DNA of 64,000 nucleotides from Juglans regia (taxonomy: Eukaryota; Streptophyta; Magnoliopsida; Fagales; Juglandaceae), in the NCBI RefSeq assembly GCF_001411555.2, contig NC_049901.1, forward strand, positions 28,825,555-28,889,554, in the 5' to 3' direction. The position numbers were made by a program, and so were the translations under genes. The first letter of the stretch is position 1, and every line of letters begins with the position of its first letter. The notes beneath the pieces are model-generated. The model ran no database searches. It saw only the letters and a list, made by a program, of their open reading frames with translations, and had not been told where the DNA came from. Below, in pieces: positions 55,670 through 64,000 of this stretch.

Positions 55670-58600
55670 TTGTCTATCATGTCTTCTGAAATTAGAGATT
55701 CCCTTCTGGTTCGATTCAATGGTAAGAATTATGCTGCATGGTCTTTTCAGTTTCAAATTTTGGTGAAAGGAAAGGAACTTTGGGGTCATATTGATGGGAG
55801 TAGTGTGGCACCAGAAGACAAAGTTCAGCGGGCTTCTTGGGAAAGCAAGGATGCCCGAGTCATGTCTTGGATTCTAGGATCTGTTGATCCTCACATTATC
55901 TTGAATTTACGCTCATTCAAGAATGCTCGTGATATGTGGAATCATCTCAAGCGGCTGTACACTCAGAATAATGCAGCAAGGAGATTTCACCTTGAACTAG
56001 AGATGTCGAATTTCTCTCAAGGAGCTCTCTCTGTGGAGGAGTTTTATTCTGGTTTTTGCAACTTGTGGGCTGAGTATACAGATATTGTATACACTTCAAT
56101 TCCAGCAACAAGTTTGGCCGATATTCAAGCTGTTCATGAAGCAAGTATGCGGGCACAGTTTCTTATGAAACTAAGGCCGGAATTTGAATTTATTCGTGCT
56201 AATCTGATGAACCGAGATCCGGTGCCTCCACTTGATATGTGTTTGGGAGAGATATTTCGAGAGGAGCAAAGATTGATGACTCAAACAGCCATGGAACAAA
56301 CTACTTCAGCTCCTGTGGCATATGCAGCTCAAGGAAAAATCAAAGGGAGGGATTTCAGCACTACTCAATGCTATAGTTGCAAAGGTTATGGGCATCTTGC
56401 TGCAAATTGTTCTAAGAAAACTTGCAACTATTGCAAGAAGCAAGGACATATTATCAAGGATTGCCCAATACGTCCGCCACGTCGCCAAGCAACTGCCTAT
56501 TCAGCTGCTGCTGAGGCTACTAGTGCTGCCAGTTCTACCTTGGTCCCTTCCTCTCATGTTCCAGCTTCCACTTCTCAAAATTCCATTCCTATTACACCAG
56601 AAATGGTCCAACAAATGATAATCTCAGCTCTTTCAGCTTTTGGTATTTCAGGTAAAACCAAATCTGCCTCTAAACCTTGGTATTTTGATTCCGGTGCCAC
56701 CAATCATATGACAAGTACCTCTAACTCTCTTGTTAATGTCTCACGGTATGCTGGTCCTCTTCAAATTCACACGGCAGATGGTAGTTCCCTACCTATCACT
56801 GCCGTAGGTGACATTTCTCCTTCCTTAAATAATGTTTTGGTGTCTCCTTCATTAAATACCAATCTGATTTCTATTGGACAATTAGTTGACAGAAATTGTA
56901 GAGTGTCATTCACTTCTTCTGGTTGTCTTGTACAGGATCAGGTGACCGGGAAGATGATCGCGAGGGGTCCTAAAGAGGGTCGGCTGTTTCCTTTATGTTT
57001 AGATTCCAAATCTGTTGAGTCAAAGTCTTTATCTTCGTTTTCTTGTAATGTTGGTATTTTGAGTGTGAAGGATTGGCATAGGCGGTTGGGCCATCCCAAT
57101 TCTCACATACTTCATAAGTTGTCATCTTCTGGTTTAATAGGAAATAAAGATCTCTATTCTCTTGCTCAATTAAATTTTGATTGTGATACATGCAAGTTAG
57201 CTAAGAGTAAAGTTTTGCCTTTTCCTTCAAAAGGATCTCATGCCACTCGTGCCTTTGATGTTATTCATAGTGATGTGTGGGGTATTGCCCCGATAGAATC
57301 TCATGATCGTTATAAATATTTTGTGACGTTTATTGATGATTATACTCGTTTTACATGGATTTACTTTCTTCGCACTAAGAATGAAGTATTTTCGGTATTC
57401 AAGCGTTTCTTGGCTTATCTTGCTAATCAATTCTCTACCTCTATTAAGGTTCTTCGCTCTGATTCAGGAGGAGAATATATATCTACTGAGTTTCAAATAT
57501 TTCTTCAAGATCAAGGAATTATTTCTCAACGTTCTTGTCCATATACTCCACAACAAAATGGAGTAGCTGAAAGAAAGAATCGTCATCTTCTTGATATGGT
57601 CCGGGCTCTCCTAATTGATTCGGGTGTGCCCTCTCGTTTTTGGTGTGAAACTTTGTCTACTGCTGTATATTTAATTAATAGATTACCTACTCCAGTATTA
57701 GACAATGTTTCTCCTTATTCTTTGCTATTTGGGCACTCTCCAGACTATTCTCAGTTGCACTCTTTTGGTTGTGTTTGTTTTGTGCATCTTCCATCTCACG
57801 AAAGACACAAACTTTCTGCTCAATCAGTCAAATGTGCTTTTTTAGGGTATAATTCTTTTCAGAAGGGTTTTGTTTGTTATGATCCTCAAGCTAAACGCAT
57901 TAGAGTTTCTCGCAATGTGGTGTTCTTTGACAAACAACAATTTTTTCATACTCATATAGACCCTATTCCTCCTAGTTTCTGTGTGTTGCCAAATTTCTCA
58001 GATAAAGATACAACTTCTACACTAGCTTCCGCTCGGTTTAAACCTGGTTGTGTTTACACCAGGCGCAAACCATCTCATCCAGAAGATCTGACCGCTCTTT
58101 CTGCCCCTCCTGAGCATCCGCCCGTGCCTCCTGATCAATCACTTGACACATCTTATGATCCACCACCACGCCGGCATACTTCTAGAGTCTCCAAACCCCC
58201 GGATCGGTATGGTTTTTCATCTCATTCTTCTATGTCAGCTACACTTTCTTCTATTGCTATTCCCTCCTCTTATAAGCAGGCTATGGAACATGAGTGTTGG
58301 AGGGATGCCATGCAAGTAGAAATGGATGCACTAGCGGTCAATGACACTTGGGATATTGTGTCTTGCCCTTCTTCTGTGACACCTATTGGTAGTAAGTGGG
58401 TGTATTCTGTGAAGCTTAGATCAGATGGGTCCCTTGAGAGATATAAAGCTCGTTTGGTAGCTTTGGGAAATAGACAAGAATATGGGATTGATTATGACGA
58501 GACGTTTGCTCCTGTTGCTAAGATGACGACTGTTCGTCTCCTTCTTGCTATTTCCGCTTCTCAGTCTTGGAAATTGCATCAGATGGATGTGAAGAATGCT

Positions 58601-59794
58601 TTTCTTCATGGTGATTTAAAAGAAACAATTTACATGAAACTTCCTTCTGGTATGCCCCTTTCCTCAGCTAATGATGTTTGTAAGCTGAAAAGGTCATTGT
58701 ATGGTCTAAAACAAGCTCCCAGAGCTTGGTTTGAGAAGTTTCGCAATACCTTACTTGAGTTTCAATTCACTCAGAGTGCGTATGATGCTTCTTTGTTCCT
58801 TCATAAGAGTGATTTTGGCTTTGTTTTTCTGTTGGTCTATGTGGATGATATCATTATTACTGGATCCGATATTGAATTTATTCAAAAGGTTCAGATGCAT
58901 CTTCATAGGGTCTTTCATATGAAAGATTTGGGACTATTGACTTATTTCTTGGGGCTGGAAGTTCACAATCAGCCACATGGGTTATTTATTAATCAACATA
59001 AATACACCCAGGACCTTGTTCAGTTGGCTGGGTTGGGGGAGACTACTTCAGTTGATACTCCTATGGAAGTCAATGTGAAGTATCGGAAGGATGAGGGTGA
59101 TTTACTTTCTGATCCTACATTATATAGAAAGCTTGTTGGAAGTCTAATCTATCTCACTATCACACGTTCGGATATCTCATATGCGGTCCATATTGTCAGT
59201 AAATTTATGGACACTCCTAGGCACTTGCATTTAGTGGCTGTTCGTCGTATTATTAGATACTTGATTGGGACCCCTAATCGTGGGTTATTTTTTCCTGCTG
59301 GCACTTCTCTACAACTTATGGTTTATAGTGATGCCGATTGGGCTGGTTGCCCAGATTCTAGGCGTTCTACAACTGGGTGGTGTATTTTTCTTGGAGATTC
59401 ACTCATCTCCTGGAAATGCAAAAAGCAAGAGTGTGTTTCTAAATCCTCTACTGAAGCTGAATATAGAGCTATGTCAGCAGCATGCTCTGAGGTGATGTGG
59501 TTGCGGGGCATTCTTCAAGAGATTGGTTTTTCACAAGATCGGCCAACTCCTCTTCATGGTGACAACACTAGTGCCATTCAAATTGCTGCCAATCCAGTAT
59601 TTCATGAGCGTACCAAACATATTGAAGTCGATTGTCACTATATTCGTCAAGCCTATGAGGCTATGTCGATTATTCTTCCTCATATCTCTACGGATCTTCA
59701 AGTAGCTGATATATTCACGAAAGCGATGACAAGACAGCGGCATCAATTCCTAGTTAGCAAATTGATGCTAGTAGATACACCGGCATCAATTTGA
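55670..59794 (+). CDS. Copia gag-pol polyprotein, 1374 aa, complete
   Basis: One open frame encodes all functions for reverse transcription and integration. Gag occupies residues 1 to about 230, followed by two CCHC knuckles (CYSCKGYGHLAANC at 234 and CNYCKKQGHIIKDC at 252). Protease has DSGATNHM at 340. Integrase has its HHCC region from 468 (DWHRRLGHP ... CDTCKLAKSK) and the catalytic residues D535, D598 and E634 (PQQNGVAERKN). Reverse transcriptase carries YVDDIIITG at 1057. RNase H has SDADWAG around 1221 and SSTEAEYRAM. All key residues are present and there is no stop or frameshift. MSIM at 55670 precedes MSSE by three codons; either Met could start. The order protease-integrase-RT-RNase H defines Ty1/copia. 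Confidence 0.95.
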   Translation: MSIMSSEIRDSLLVRFNGKNYAAWSFQFQILVKGKELWGHIDGSSVAPEDKVQRASWESKDARVMSWILGSVDPHIILNLRSFKNARDMWNHLKRLYTQNNAARRFHLELEMSNFSQGALSVEEFYSGFCNLWAEYTDIVYTSIPATSLADIQAVHEASMRAQFLMKLRPEFEFIRANLMNRDPVPPLDMCLGEIFREEQRLMTQTAMEQTTSAPVAYAAQGKIKGRDFSTTQCYSCKGYGHLAANCSKKTCNYCKKQGHIIKDCPIRPPRRQATAYSAAAEATSAASSTLVPSSHVPASTSQNSIPITPEMVQQMIISALSAFGISGKTKSASKPWYFDSGATNHMTSTSNSLVNVSRYAGPLQIHTADGSSLPITAVGDISPSLNNVLVSPSLNTNLISIGQLVDRNCRVSFTSSGCLVQDQVTGKMIARGPKEGRLFPLCLDSKSVESKSLSSFSCNVGILSVKDWHRRLGHPNSHILHKLSSSGLIGNKDLYSLAQLNFDCDTCKLAKSKVLPFPSKGSHATRAFDVIHSDVWGIAPIESHDRYKYFVTFIDDYTRFTWIYFLRTKNEVFSVFKRFLAYLANQFSTSIKVLRSDSGGEYISTEFQIFLQDQGIISQRSCPYTPQQNGVAERKNRHLLDMVRALLIDSGVPSRFWCETLSTAVYLINRLPTPVLDNVSPYSLLFGHSPDYSQLHSFGCVCFVHLPSHERHKLSAQSVKCAFLGYNSFQKGFVCYDPQAKRIRVSRNVVFFDKQQFFHTHIDPIPPSFCVLPNFSDKDTTSTLASARFKPGCVYTRRKPSHPEDLTALSAPPEHPPVPPDQSLDTSYDPPPRRHTSRVSKPPDRYGFSSHSSMSATLSSIAIPSSYKQAMEHECWRDAMQVEMDALAVNDTWDIVSCPSSVTPIGSKWVYSVKLRSDGSLERYKARLVALGNRQEYGIDYDETFAPVAKMTTVRLLLAISASQSWKLHQMDVKNAFLHGDLKETIYMKLPSGMPLSSANDVCKLKRSLYGLKQAPRAWFEKFRNTLLEFQFTQSAYDASLFLHKSDFGFVFLLVYVDDIIITGSDIEFIQKVQMHLHRVFHMKDLGLLTYFLGLEVHNQPHGLFINQHKYTQDLVQLAGLGETTSVDTPMEVNVKYRKDEGDLLSDPTLYRKLVGSLIYLTITRSDISYAVHIVSKFMDTPRHLHLVAVRRIIRYLIGTPNRGLFFPAGTSLQLMVYSDADWAGCPDSRRSTTGWCIFLGDSLISWKCKKQECVSKSSTEAEYRAMSAACSEVMWLRGILQEIGFSQDRPTPLHGDNTSAIQIAANPVFHERTKHIEVDCHYIRQAYEAMSIILPHISTDLQVADIFTKAMTRQRHQFLVSKLMLVDTPASI

Positions 59795-59801
59795 GGGGGG
59801 A
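59790..59801 (+). other. Copia polypurine tract
   Basis: TTTGAGGGGGGA overlaps the stop codon of the polyprotein and abuts the 3' LTR, the expected primer for plus-strand DNA synthesis. Confidence 0.85.
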
Positions 59802-60074
59802 TATTAGTGGATTATATTTATTTGAATTAATTCCTATGTTATCTATGTATTTTCTGGTATAGATATATTTGGACAGCTGTATAGGATTTATATGATTTGT
59901 AATTTGAATATTTAGATTATGTAGATAAGTATGGGAAACAAATCTTATCCAATATTTGAATCCCTATAGGATAGGAAGTCAGTTTTCGAATGGCTAATTG
60001 GATGTAATCTATTTTGACTATTTAATGAATGAGAGGGGAGAGGATGAATTATTCAGTCAAAGAGAAATCTGTTA
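59802..60074 (+). repeat. Copia 3' LTR, 273 bp, same sequence as the 5' LTR
   Basis: Comparison line by line with 54909-55181 shows no substitution or indel. It ends ATCTGTTA and is followed by the duplication AATAC at 60075-60079. Confidence 0.93.
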
Positions 60075-60079
60075 AATAC

Positions 60080-61313
60080 TACACTAACCCATGTGATAGT
60101 GGCAAACCCTCTATAAAGTCCATCTAAATATCAGACCATGGACTCTTCTTGTCCCAGTTAGTAGCGGCAGCAAGCCAGCAGGATGGACAACTTCATACTT
60201 AGTGATTTGACAGGTATCACACTCTCTCACCATCTTCTTAATGTCTACATGCATTCCTTGCGAGTAGAAATCCATCTTTAGCCCATTCAAGAGTTTTGTG
60301 GTAGCCTGCATGTCCAGCTTGAGGGTCAGAATAGCTGTGGTGTAGCACTTTTTGTTTGAAATCTGGAACCAAAATAATTTTGCCTTTTCTTAGTAAAAGC
60401 CCTTGATGTAAGGAATAATGTTTGTCTGTTTGTTCCCCTTTCTGAAGCCTTGAACATAACTTCCGAATTCCCCGTGAAAGTGCATAACTCTGCTTAAGCT
60501 CCTCAATCCAAAGTGGGGTGGAAAAAAAATAACTGACAGTGTTCATTCTTCCTCTTCAAACTTCCTTGATAAGGCATCTGCAGCCTTATTCTCCTTCCCT
60601 CTTTAGTAGCCGATGGAAAAGTCATATCCCATCAATTTAGTCACCCACTTTTGCTGTAACTCAGTACCCACCTTTTGCTCCAACAAAAAGTTGAGGGCTT
60701 GTTGGCCAGTCTTGATTTTAAAAGACTGGCCAAGGAGGTATGGCCTCTACTTCTGTACAGCAGTTACAAGGGCTAACAGTTCCCTTTCATAAGTTGATAA
60801 CACCAGAGCTTTAACTTTGACTCTTGAGGACCTTGCTATAATATGCAATAGGTTGACCCTCTTGCATTAACATGTCTCCCAATCCACATCCACTTGCATC
60901 ACATTCAATTGTGAATGCCTTGGAAACCTCTTGAAGCCTCAATACAAGAGGCTGTGTAACAACCTTCTTTAAATTTTGAAAAGCTTCAGTGGCCACATCA
61001 GTCCACTCAAAGCAATTTTTCTTAAATAAAAATGTAAGGGGTGCTGCAATCATGCCATAATCCTTTATAAACATCCTACAGTAACCCGTGAGTCCCAAAA
61101 AAGCCCCTGAGTGACTTCAAATTAGCAGTCACTGGCCACTCCAACATAGCTGATATCTTAGATGGATCAGCTTTAACTCCTTCACCGAATATCAAGTGTC
61201 CCAGATAATCAATTTCTGTAACAGCAAACCTACATTTTGACCTCTTGGCAAACAAATGGTGTTGTCTCAGGACCCTTAACACAGCCAGCAGATGCCTTGA
61301 GTGCTCCTTAAAA
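60080..61313 (-). pseudogene. G1 RT C-terminal part, RNase H and integrase N-terminal part
   Basis: Starting near 61313: KDFKEHSRHLLAVLRVLRQH, KRSKCRFAVTEIDYLGHLI, a frameshift near 61090, GYCRMFIKDYGMIAAPLT, then RNase H (FTIECDASGCGLGDMLMQEG near 60900). With further stops it passes to DALSRK (about 60570) and the integrase zinc region (AGHAGYHKTLEWAK, then MVRECDTCQITKYE near 60215). It breaks off in FIEGLPLSHG at the copia insertion. The RT motif with the catalytic aspartates is not present; it was removed by the deletion near 61320. Confidence 0.85.
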
Positions 61314-61324
61314 TCTTTACTAGT

Positions 61325-61680
61325 ACCATGTAAGGGCTTCCCCTTGCATATGGTACGAAACTATTGACAACCTCTAATGAAGAGGTGTTTCAAGGAATTC
61401 AAAGTGTTGCATTACTTTGAAAACCCACTCCGACGGGCTATTTCCATCAAAATGAGGGAAATCCAATCTTACACCCTCGATAAAGAAAATCTATCATCCT
61501 GACTACCCATATGAAAATCTTGGTCCACTTCCACATAAGGAAGCACACAATGATGCTCAAACAATGTACGAATCATGTCGTTCAGTTGATCTAACTTGTT
61601 CGTGACGGAATGAATGGACTGTTCCTGGTGATCCAATTGCCTCTGGATCGCCTCCTGCTTCTCCTCACAGTGGCCCATAA
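61325..61680 (-). pseudogene. G1 gag N-terminal fragment
   Basis: Starts MGHCEEKQEAIQRQLDHQEQ at about 61678 and continues through a coiled-coil-like SVTNKLDQLNDMIRTLF. A frameshift near 61470 leads to FPHFDGNSPSEWVFKVMQHF and YHMQGEALTWY, the typical gypsy gag core. The next codons already belong to RT (KDFKEH), so about 2 kb or more of coding sequence is deleted here. Confidence 0.75.
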
Positions 61681-61690
61681 CCCACAAGTC

Positions 61691-62388
61691 TGTTAAGAAC
61701 CTGATAGATGAATGCTTGTAATGGAGGAATATGGAAATGCTGAAGATGGTTGCTATAAGGGAAAGAACAGAGTGCACGGAAGATGTTTAATGAAAATACT
61801 ATGAGAGACTGTATTGCTACGGGAGTGCTTTGAGGGCTCCCAAACCTCCTTACAATTTAATTCCTTACAATCAGATTCTTCAATGCCGTTCCTCTCCACT
61901 CACCTTCCTCTTTATGCTTACAATTTCTCTCACTTGTAACTAACTCTCCAAATGATAAACTAACCTTACTGACTATGAAAATCAAAATAACAGACTGAGG
62001 CACAGGTTTTAACTCTCAACCTTGGCCCCAATGCACCGTTTGAAGTTCACTAACTTAAACGGTGCGTTTAACAGTTATTAAACGCAGCAACTATAACATA
62101 AAAACGCACGCACCCATGCTTAATTCAAAACGCACGCACATTGCCCCTCATTTCACTTGAAACGCACGCACCCTTCACGATTTCTCCTCCAACGCACGCA
62201 CACCGACTCAGCCTTCAGGATCTCGCTACGCACCGTTTCCCCTTTATCTTCTTACGTCGTCGTTCCGAGTTAGACCTTAACACTTAATCACTTCAGCTTC
62301 CCCTTCTTACTTCCAGTTCGACGCCCATCAATTCTTTACTCTAGGGTTCTTCGCTTCTTGTCCCAAAGCCAGCCGCCGGTTCATGACA
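61691..62388 (-). mobile_element. G2 3' LTR, 698 bp
   Basis: On the minus strand it starts TGTCATGAACCGG right after GGGAGGGGGT and ends CTTAACA at 61691. It contains several copies of the word AACGCACGCAC (plus-strand spelling; about 62102-62215) and an AAACGGTGCGTTTAA palindrome-like block near 62078, features also hinted at in the G1 LTR. It differs clearly from the G1 3' LTR (53504-53907), which is why I assign it to G2. Confidence 0.75.
62102..62215. repeat. AACGCACGCAC word repeat in the G2 LTR
   Basis: AACGCACGCAC or a close variant occurs four times at about 62102, 62129, 62161 and 62191, at spacings of 27-32 bp, in the upstream half of the LTR where promoter elements are expected. 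Its role is unknown. Confidence 0.7.
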
Positions 62389-62399
62389 ACCCCCTCCCA

Positions 62400-63999
62400 T
62401 CACAGCACCTTGCCCACAAGGTGTGGGTAAAGGCCTTGTAGACGCCATAGCAGTTCCCACGTGTTCTCTTCAGTCGGCAACCCCAACCACTTCACGAGGA
62501 CCTCGGTAACTGCTCTTGCACCCTGTTTCTTCATGCGCCTTTCAATGATTCTTTCTGGTTCTGGTCTTAACTCCCCTGTGTGATCTGTAGGTGGGAGTGA
62601 TGGAAAGATTGGAACTTGACAGCCGATTTTTCTTTTTAAACAAGACACATGGAAGGTCGGGTGAATCTTGGAAGATTCTGGAAGCTTCAATCTGTAAGCC
62701 ACTGCACCTATTTTAGCTTCGATTTGAAAAGGCCCATAGAATCTGGGAGCTAATTTCATGTTGTGTCGAATTGCTAGGGCTTTCTGTCTGTATGGTTGTA
62801 ACTTCAAATAGACCCAATCTCCTACCTCAAACTGTCTCTCAGTCCTTTTTTTATCAGCAAAGTGTTTCATTCGATTACTAGCTTCACTTAAATTGTTCTT
62901 CAGCAACTGTATCACCTGATCCCTATCCCTTAAAACTCGATCTGCCATATTATTCATGCTTGTTCCCGGAACATAGGATAGTAAGGTGGGAGGAGGGTAC
63001 CCGTACACAGCTTCAAAAGGGGTCATTTTTGTTGATGTGTGATAAGTGGTGTTGTACCACCACTCTGCCATAGGTAACCAAACTGACCAGGACTTGGGTT
63101 TAACCCCTGCATAGCATCTTAGGTAGCATTCCAATCCCTTGTTAAGTGCCTCGGTCTGGCCATCGGTTTGAGGATGATAGGCCGAGCTATAGTCAAGAGA
63201 GGAACCCTGGGAGTGAAATAGGGCCTGCCAAAAGGAACTCAAGAAAATAGGATCCCTATCCGACACTACAGACTTAGGAAACCCATGTAACTTGAAGATA
63301 TTTTTCATAAACACATCGGCTACTACTTGAGCTGTATAGGGGTGGGACAAGGCTATAAAGTGGCCATACTTCGAAAAACGGTCCACCACTACAAAAATAA
63401 CACTGAATCCCTTAGAATTCGGTAACCCATCAATAAAATCCAGTGATATGTCGGTCCAAGGCTGATTCGGAATGGGTAAGGGTTGTAACAACCTTGCTGG
63501 ATAAGTTGTCTCATACTTAACAGTTTGACAGGTTCCACATTCTCTCACCAGCTGTTTGATGTCCCTCTTCATTCCCTTCCAGTAGAAATCTCGTTTGGCT
63601 CTTTGATATGTTTTTAAATATCCGGAGTGACCTGCTTGGGGGTTATTATGAATGTACTGCAGCACTTTTAACTTAAAATCAGAATCTGGGTTCAAAACCA
63701 CCCTTCCCTTCTTAATAATCAGCCCTTGTTGCACGGTAAATCCTTGAGGAACGTTCTGATTTTGATGCAGATTTTTAAGTAACTCCACTAACTCCGTAGA
63801 ATCGAGGTAGTTTTTTTTTAACTCCTCAATCCAAAGAGGCGTAGGGAACGAAATCATAGCTGAGTAAACCGATTCTTGATCTCCCCCCTCCCTTCTTGAA
63901 AGGGCATCCGCCACCTTGTTTTCCTTACCCTTTTTGTGTTCAATGGAAAAATCATAACCCATTAGCTTTGTAATCCATTTCTGTTGCTTCTCAGTTCCC
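62400..63999 (-). CDS. G2 pol polyprotein, C-terminal part (RNase H end, integrase, chromodomain), open to window edge
   Basis: The frame is open from the window edge to TGA at 62400-62402; the first internal Met is at 63962, and numbering here starts there. Residues 1-25 are the end of RNase H (KGKENKVADALSR). The integrase zinc region has H105, H112, C142 and C145 (ECGTCQTVKYE). The catalytic core has D175 (DISLDFIDGLP), D235 (VVSDRDPIF) and E271 (HPQTDGQTEALNKG). GDWVYLKLQPYRQK follows, then PTFHVSCLKRKIG and a C-terminal chromodomain-type segment (TEVLVKWLGLPTEENTWELLW). The DDE set is complete. Family knowledge: such chromodomains are thought to steer integration to particular chromatin. 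The frame is intact over the 1.6 kb visible. Confidence 0.92.
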   Translation of the reverse strand, partial: GTEKQQKWITKLMGYDFSIEHKKGKENKVADALSRREGGDQESVYSAMISFPTPLWIEELKKNYLDSTELVELLKNLHQNQNVPQGFTVQQGLIIKKGRVVLNPDSDFKLKVLQYIHNNPQAGHSGYLKTYQRAKRDFYWKGMKRDIKQLVRECGTCQTVKYETTYPARLLQPLPIPNQPWTDISLDFIDGLPNSKGFSVIFVVVDRFSKYGHFIALSHPYTAQVVADVFMKNIFKLHGFPKSVVSDRDPIFLSSFWQALFHSQGSSLDYSSAYHPQTDGQTEALNKGLECYLRCYAGVKPKSWSVWLPMAEWWYNTTYHTSTKMTPFEAVYGYPPPTLLSYVPGTSMNNMADRVLRDRDQVIQLLKNNLSEASNRMKHFADKKRTERQFEVGDWVYLKLQPYRQKALAIRHNMKLAPRFYGPFQIEAKIGAVAYRLKLPESSKIHPTFHVSCLKRKIGCQVPIFPSLPPTDHTGELRPEPERIIERRMKKQGARAVTEVLVKWLGLPTEENTWELLWRLQGLYPHLVGKVL

Positions 64000-64000
64000 A

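Larger units (their letters stand above)
54909..60074 (+). mobile_element. Intact young Ty1/copia retrotransposon inserted in G1, TSD AATAC
   Basis: A 5166-bp element: 5' LTR 54909-55181, primer-binding site 55182-55194, leader, single gag-pol ORF 55670-59794, polypurine tract 59790-59801 and 3' LTR 59802-60074. The flanking duplication AATAC lies at 54904-54908 and 60075-60079. The two 273-bp LTRs show no difference on my reading and the ORF is unbroken, so insertion is very recent. It lies sense-opposite inside the G1 integrase sequence. Size and layout suit the small copia lineages (Ale or Ivana type), not resolved further. Confidence 0.95.
53504..61690 (-). mobile_element. G1: decayed gypsy chromovirus, internally deleted, with nested copia and G2
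   Basis: Minus-strand order: gag start (about 61670), gag fragment, a deletion joining gag to RT, RNase H, integrase, [copia element 54909-60074], integrase continuation, chromodomain-like end (53918) and 3' LTR (53504-53907). The protease, knuckle and RT core are gone. Its 5' LTR is not at 61691-62388: that LTR belongs to G2, which landed in the G1 leader just before the gag ATG. The G1 5' LTR should lie beyond the window. Confidence 0.8.
61691..64000 (-). mobile_element. G2: gypsy chromovirus, 3' part, continues beyond the window
   Basis: A 3' LTR (61691-62388), polypurine tract (about 62389-62399) and the last 533 codons of pol, all on the minus strand and without any stop or frameshift. 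It is inserted in the leader of G1, just before the G1 gag ATG; the 5 bp outside the LTR are AAGTC (61686-61690). The right end is outside the window, so the TSD cannot be checked. Confidence 0.85.

Noticed and set aside
55253..55789. 178-codon antisense frame over the copia leader
   Set aside because: Antisense shadow across the leader repeat and A20 run; it overlaps the start of gag.
61691..62388. 5' LTR of G1
   Set aside because: The sequence does not match the G1 3' LTR and directly follows the G2 polypurine tract, so it is the G2 3' LTR.

Overview
This is a repeat-dominated stretch of a dicot plant nuclear genome. I see one recognisable host gene: a GAUT15-like galacturonosyltransferase on the minus strand, with three exons at 47555-49650 and its N-terminal part missing. 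Almost everything else is LTR-retrotransposon and LINE sequence, much of it nested. Two small MITEs with termini of the type GTTTGGATAGTGAGATGAG recall elements I associate with Fagales trees (walnut, pecan, chestnut). That placement is weak and rests on memory only.

Region 1-31 kb. A partial LTR (1-1048) is followed by a minus-strand LINE-1 remnant (1192-3696) interrupted by a 5.27-kb LTR-like unit (3702-8971, target duplication GTTTC). Next comes an old minus-strand Ty3/gypsy chromovirus with Tekay-type features (9070 to at least 28408, called G3). Its pol is split by two later insertions, each with a perfect 5-bp duplication: a 3.13-kb solo LTR (13528-16660, TTCAT) and a 4.70-kb solo LTR (18096-22794, CCACT). 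A second, 5'-truncated LINE (28409 to about 30.4 kb) sits in the G3 5' LTR.

Region 31-47 kb. Unclassified AT-rich sequence is followed by a 2.65-kb solo LTR (33404-36056, CCATG). A further solo LTR (36821-43224, TTAGC) carries a 2.88-kb solo LTR inside it (39127-42008, AGCCT). Then come two adjacent minisatellites with 46- and 45-bp periods (44.2-45.1 kb) and a 158-bp MITE (46.4 kb).

Region 47-64 kb. The GAUT15-like gene is followed upstream by intron or 5' sequence with a 385-bp TTA-flanked MITE. Then come three nested elements. A decayed gypsy (G1) has a young, fully coding Ty1/copia element inserted in its integrase (54909-60074; the two 273-bp LTRs look identical; TSD AATAC). A second, better preserved chromovirus (G2) lies in its 5' leader and runs off the window.

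Beyond routine annotation, the main observations are: (i) a tandem array of covarying 9-5-9 hairpins plus a second hairpin class inside the 5.27-kb LTR-like unit; (ii) a short reading frame preserved after paired hairpins in several LTRs of one family; (iii) a hairpin at the same relative place near the 3' end of three LTR families; (iv) an extra decayed reading frame between pol and the 3' LTR of G3; and (v) the apparently recent copia insertion with TA...TA ends.
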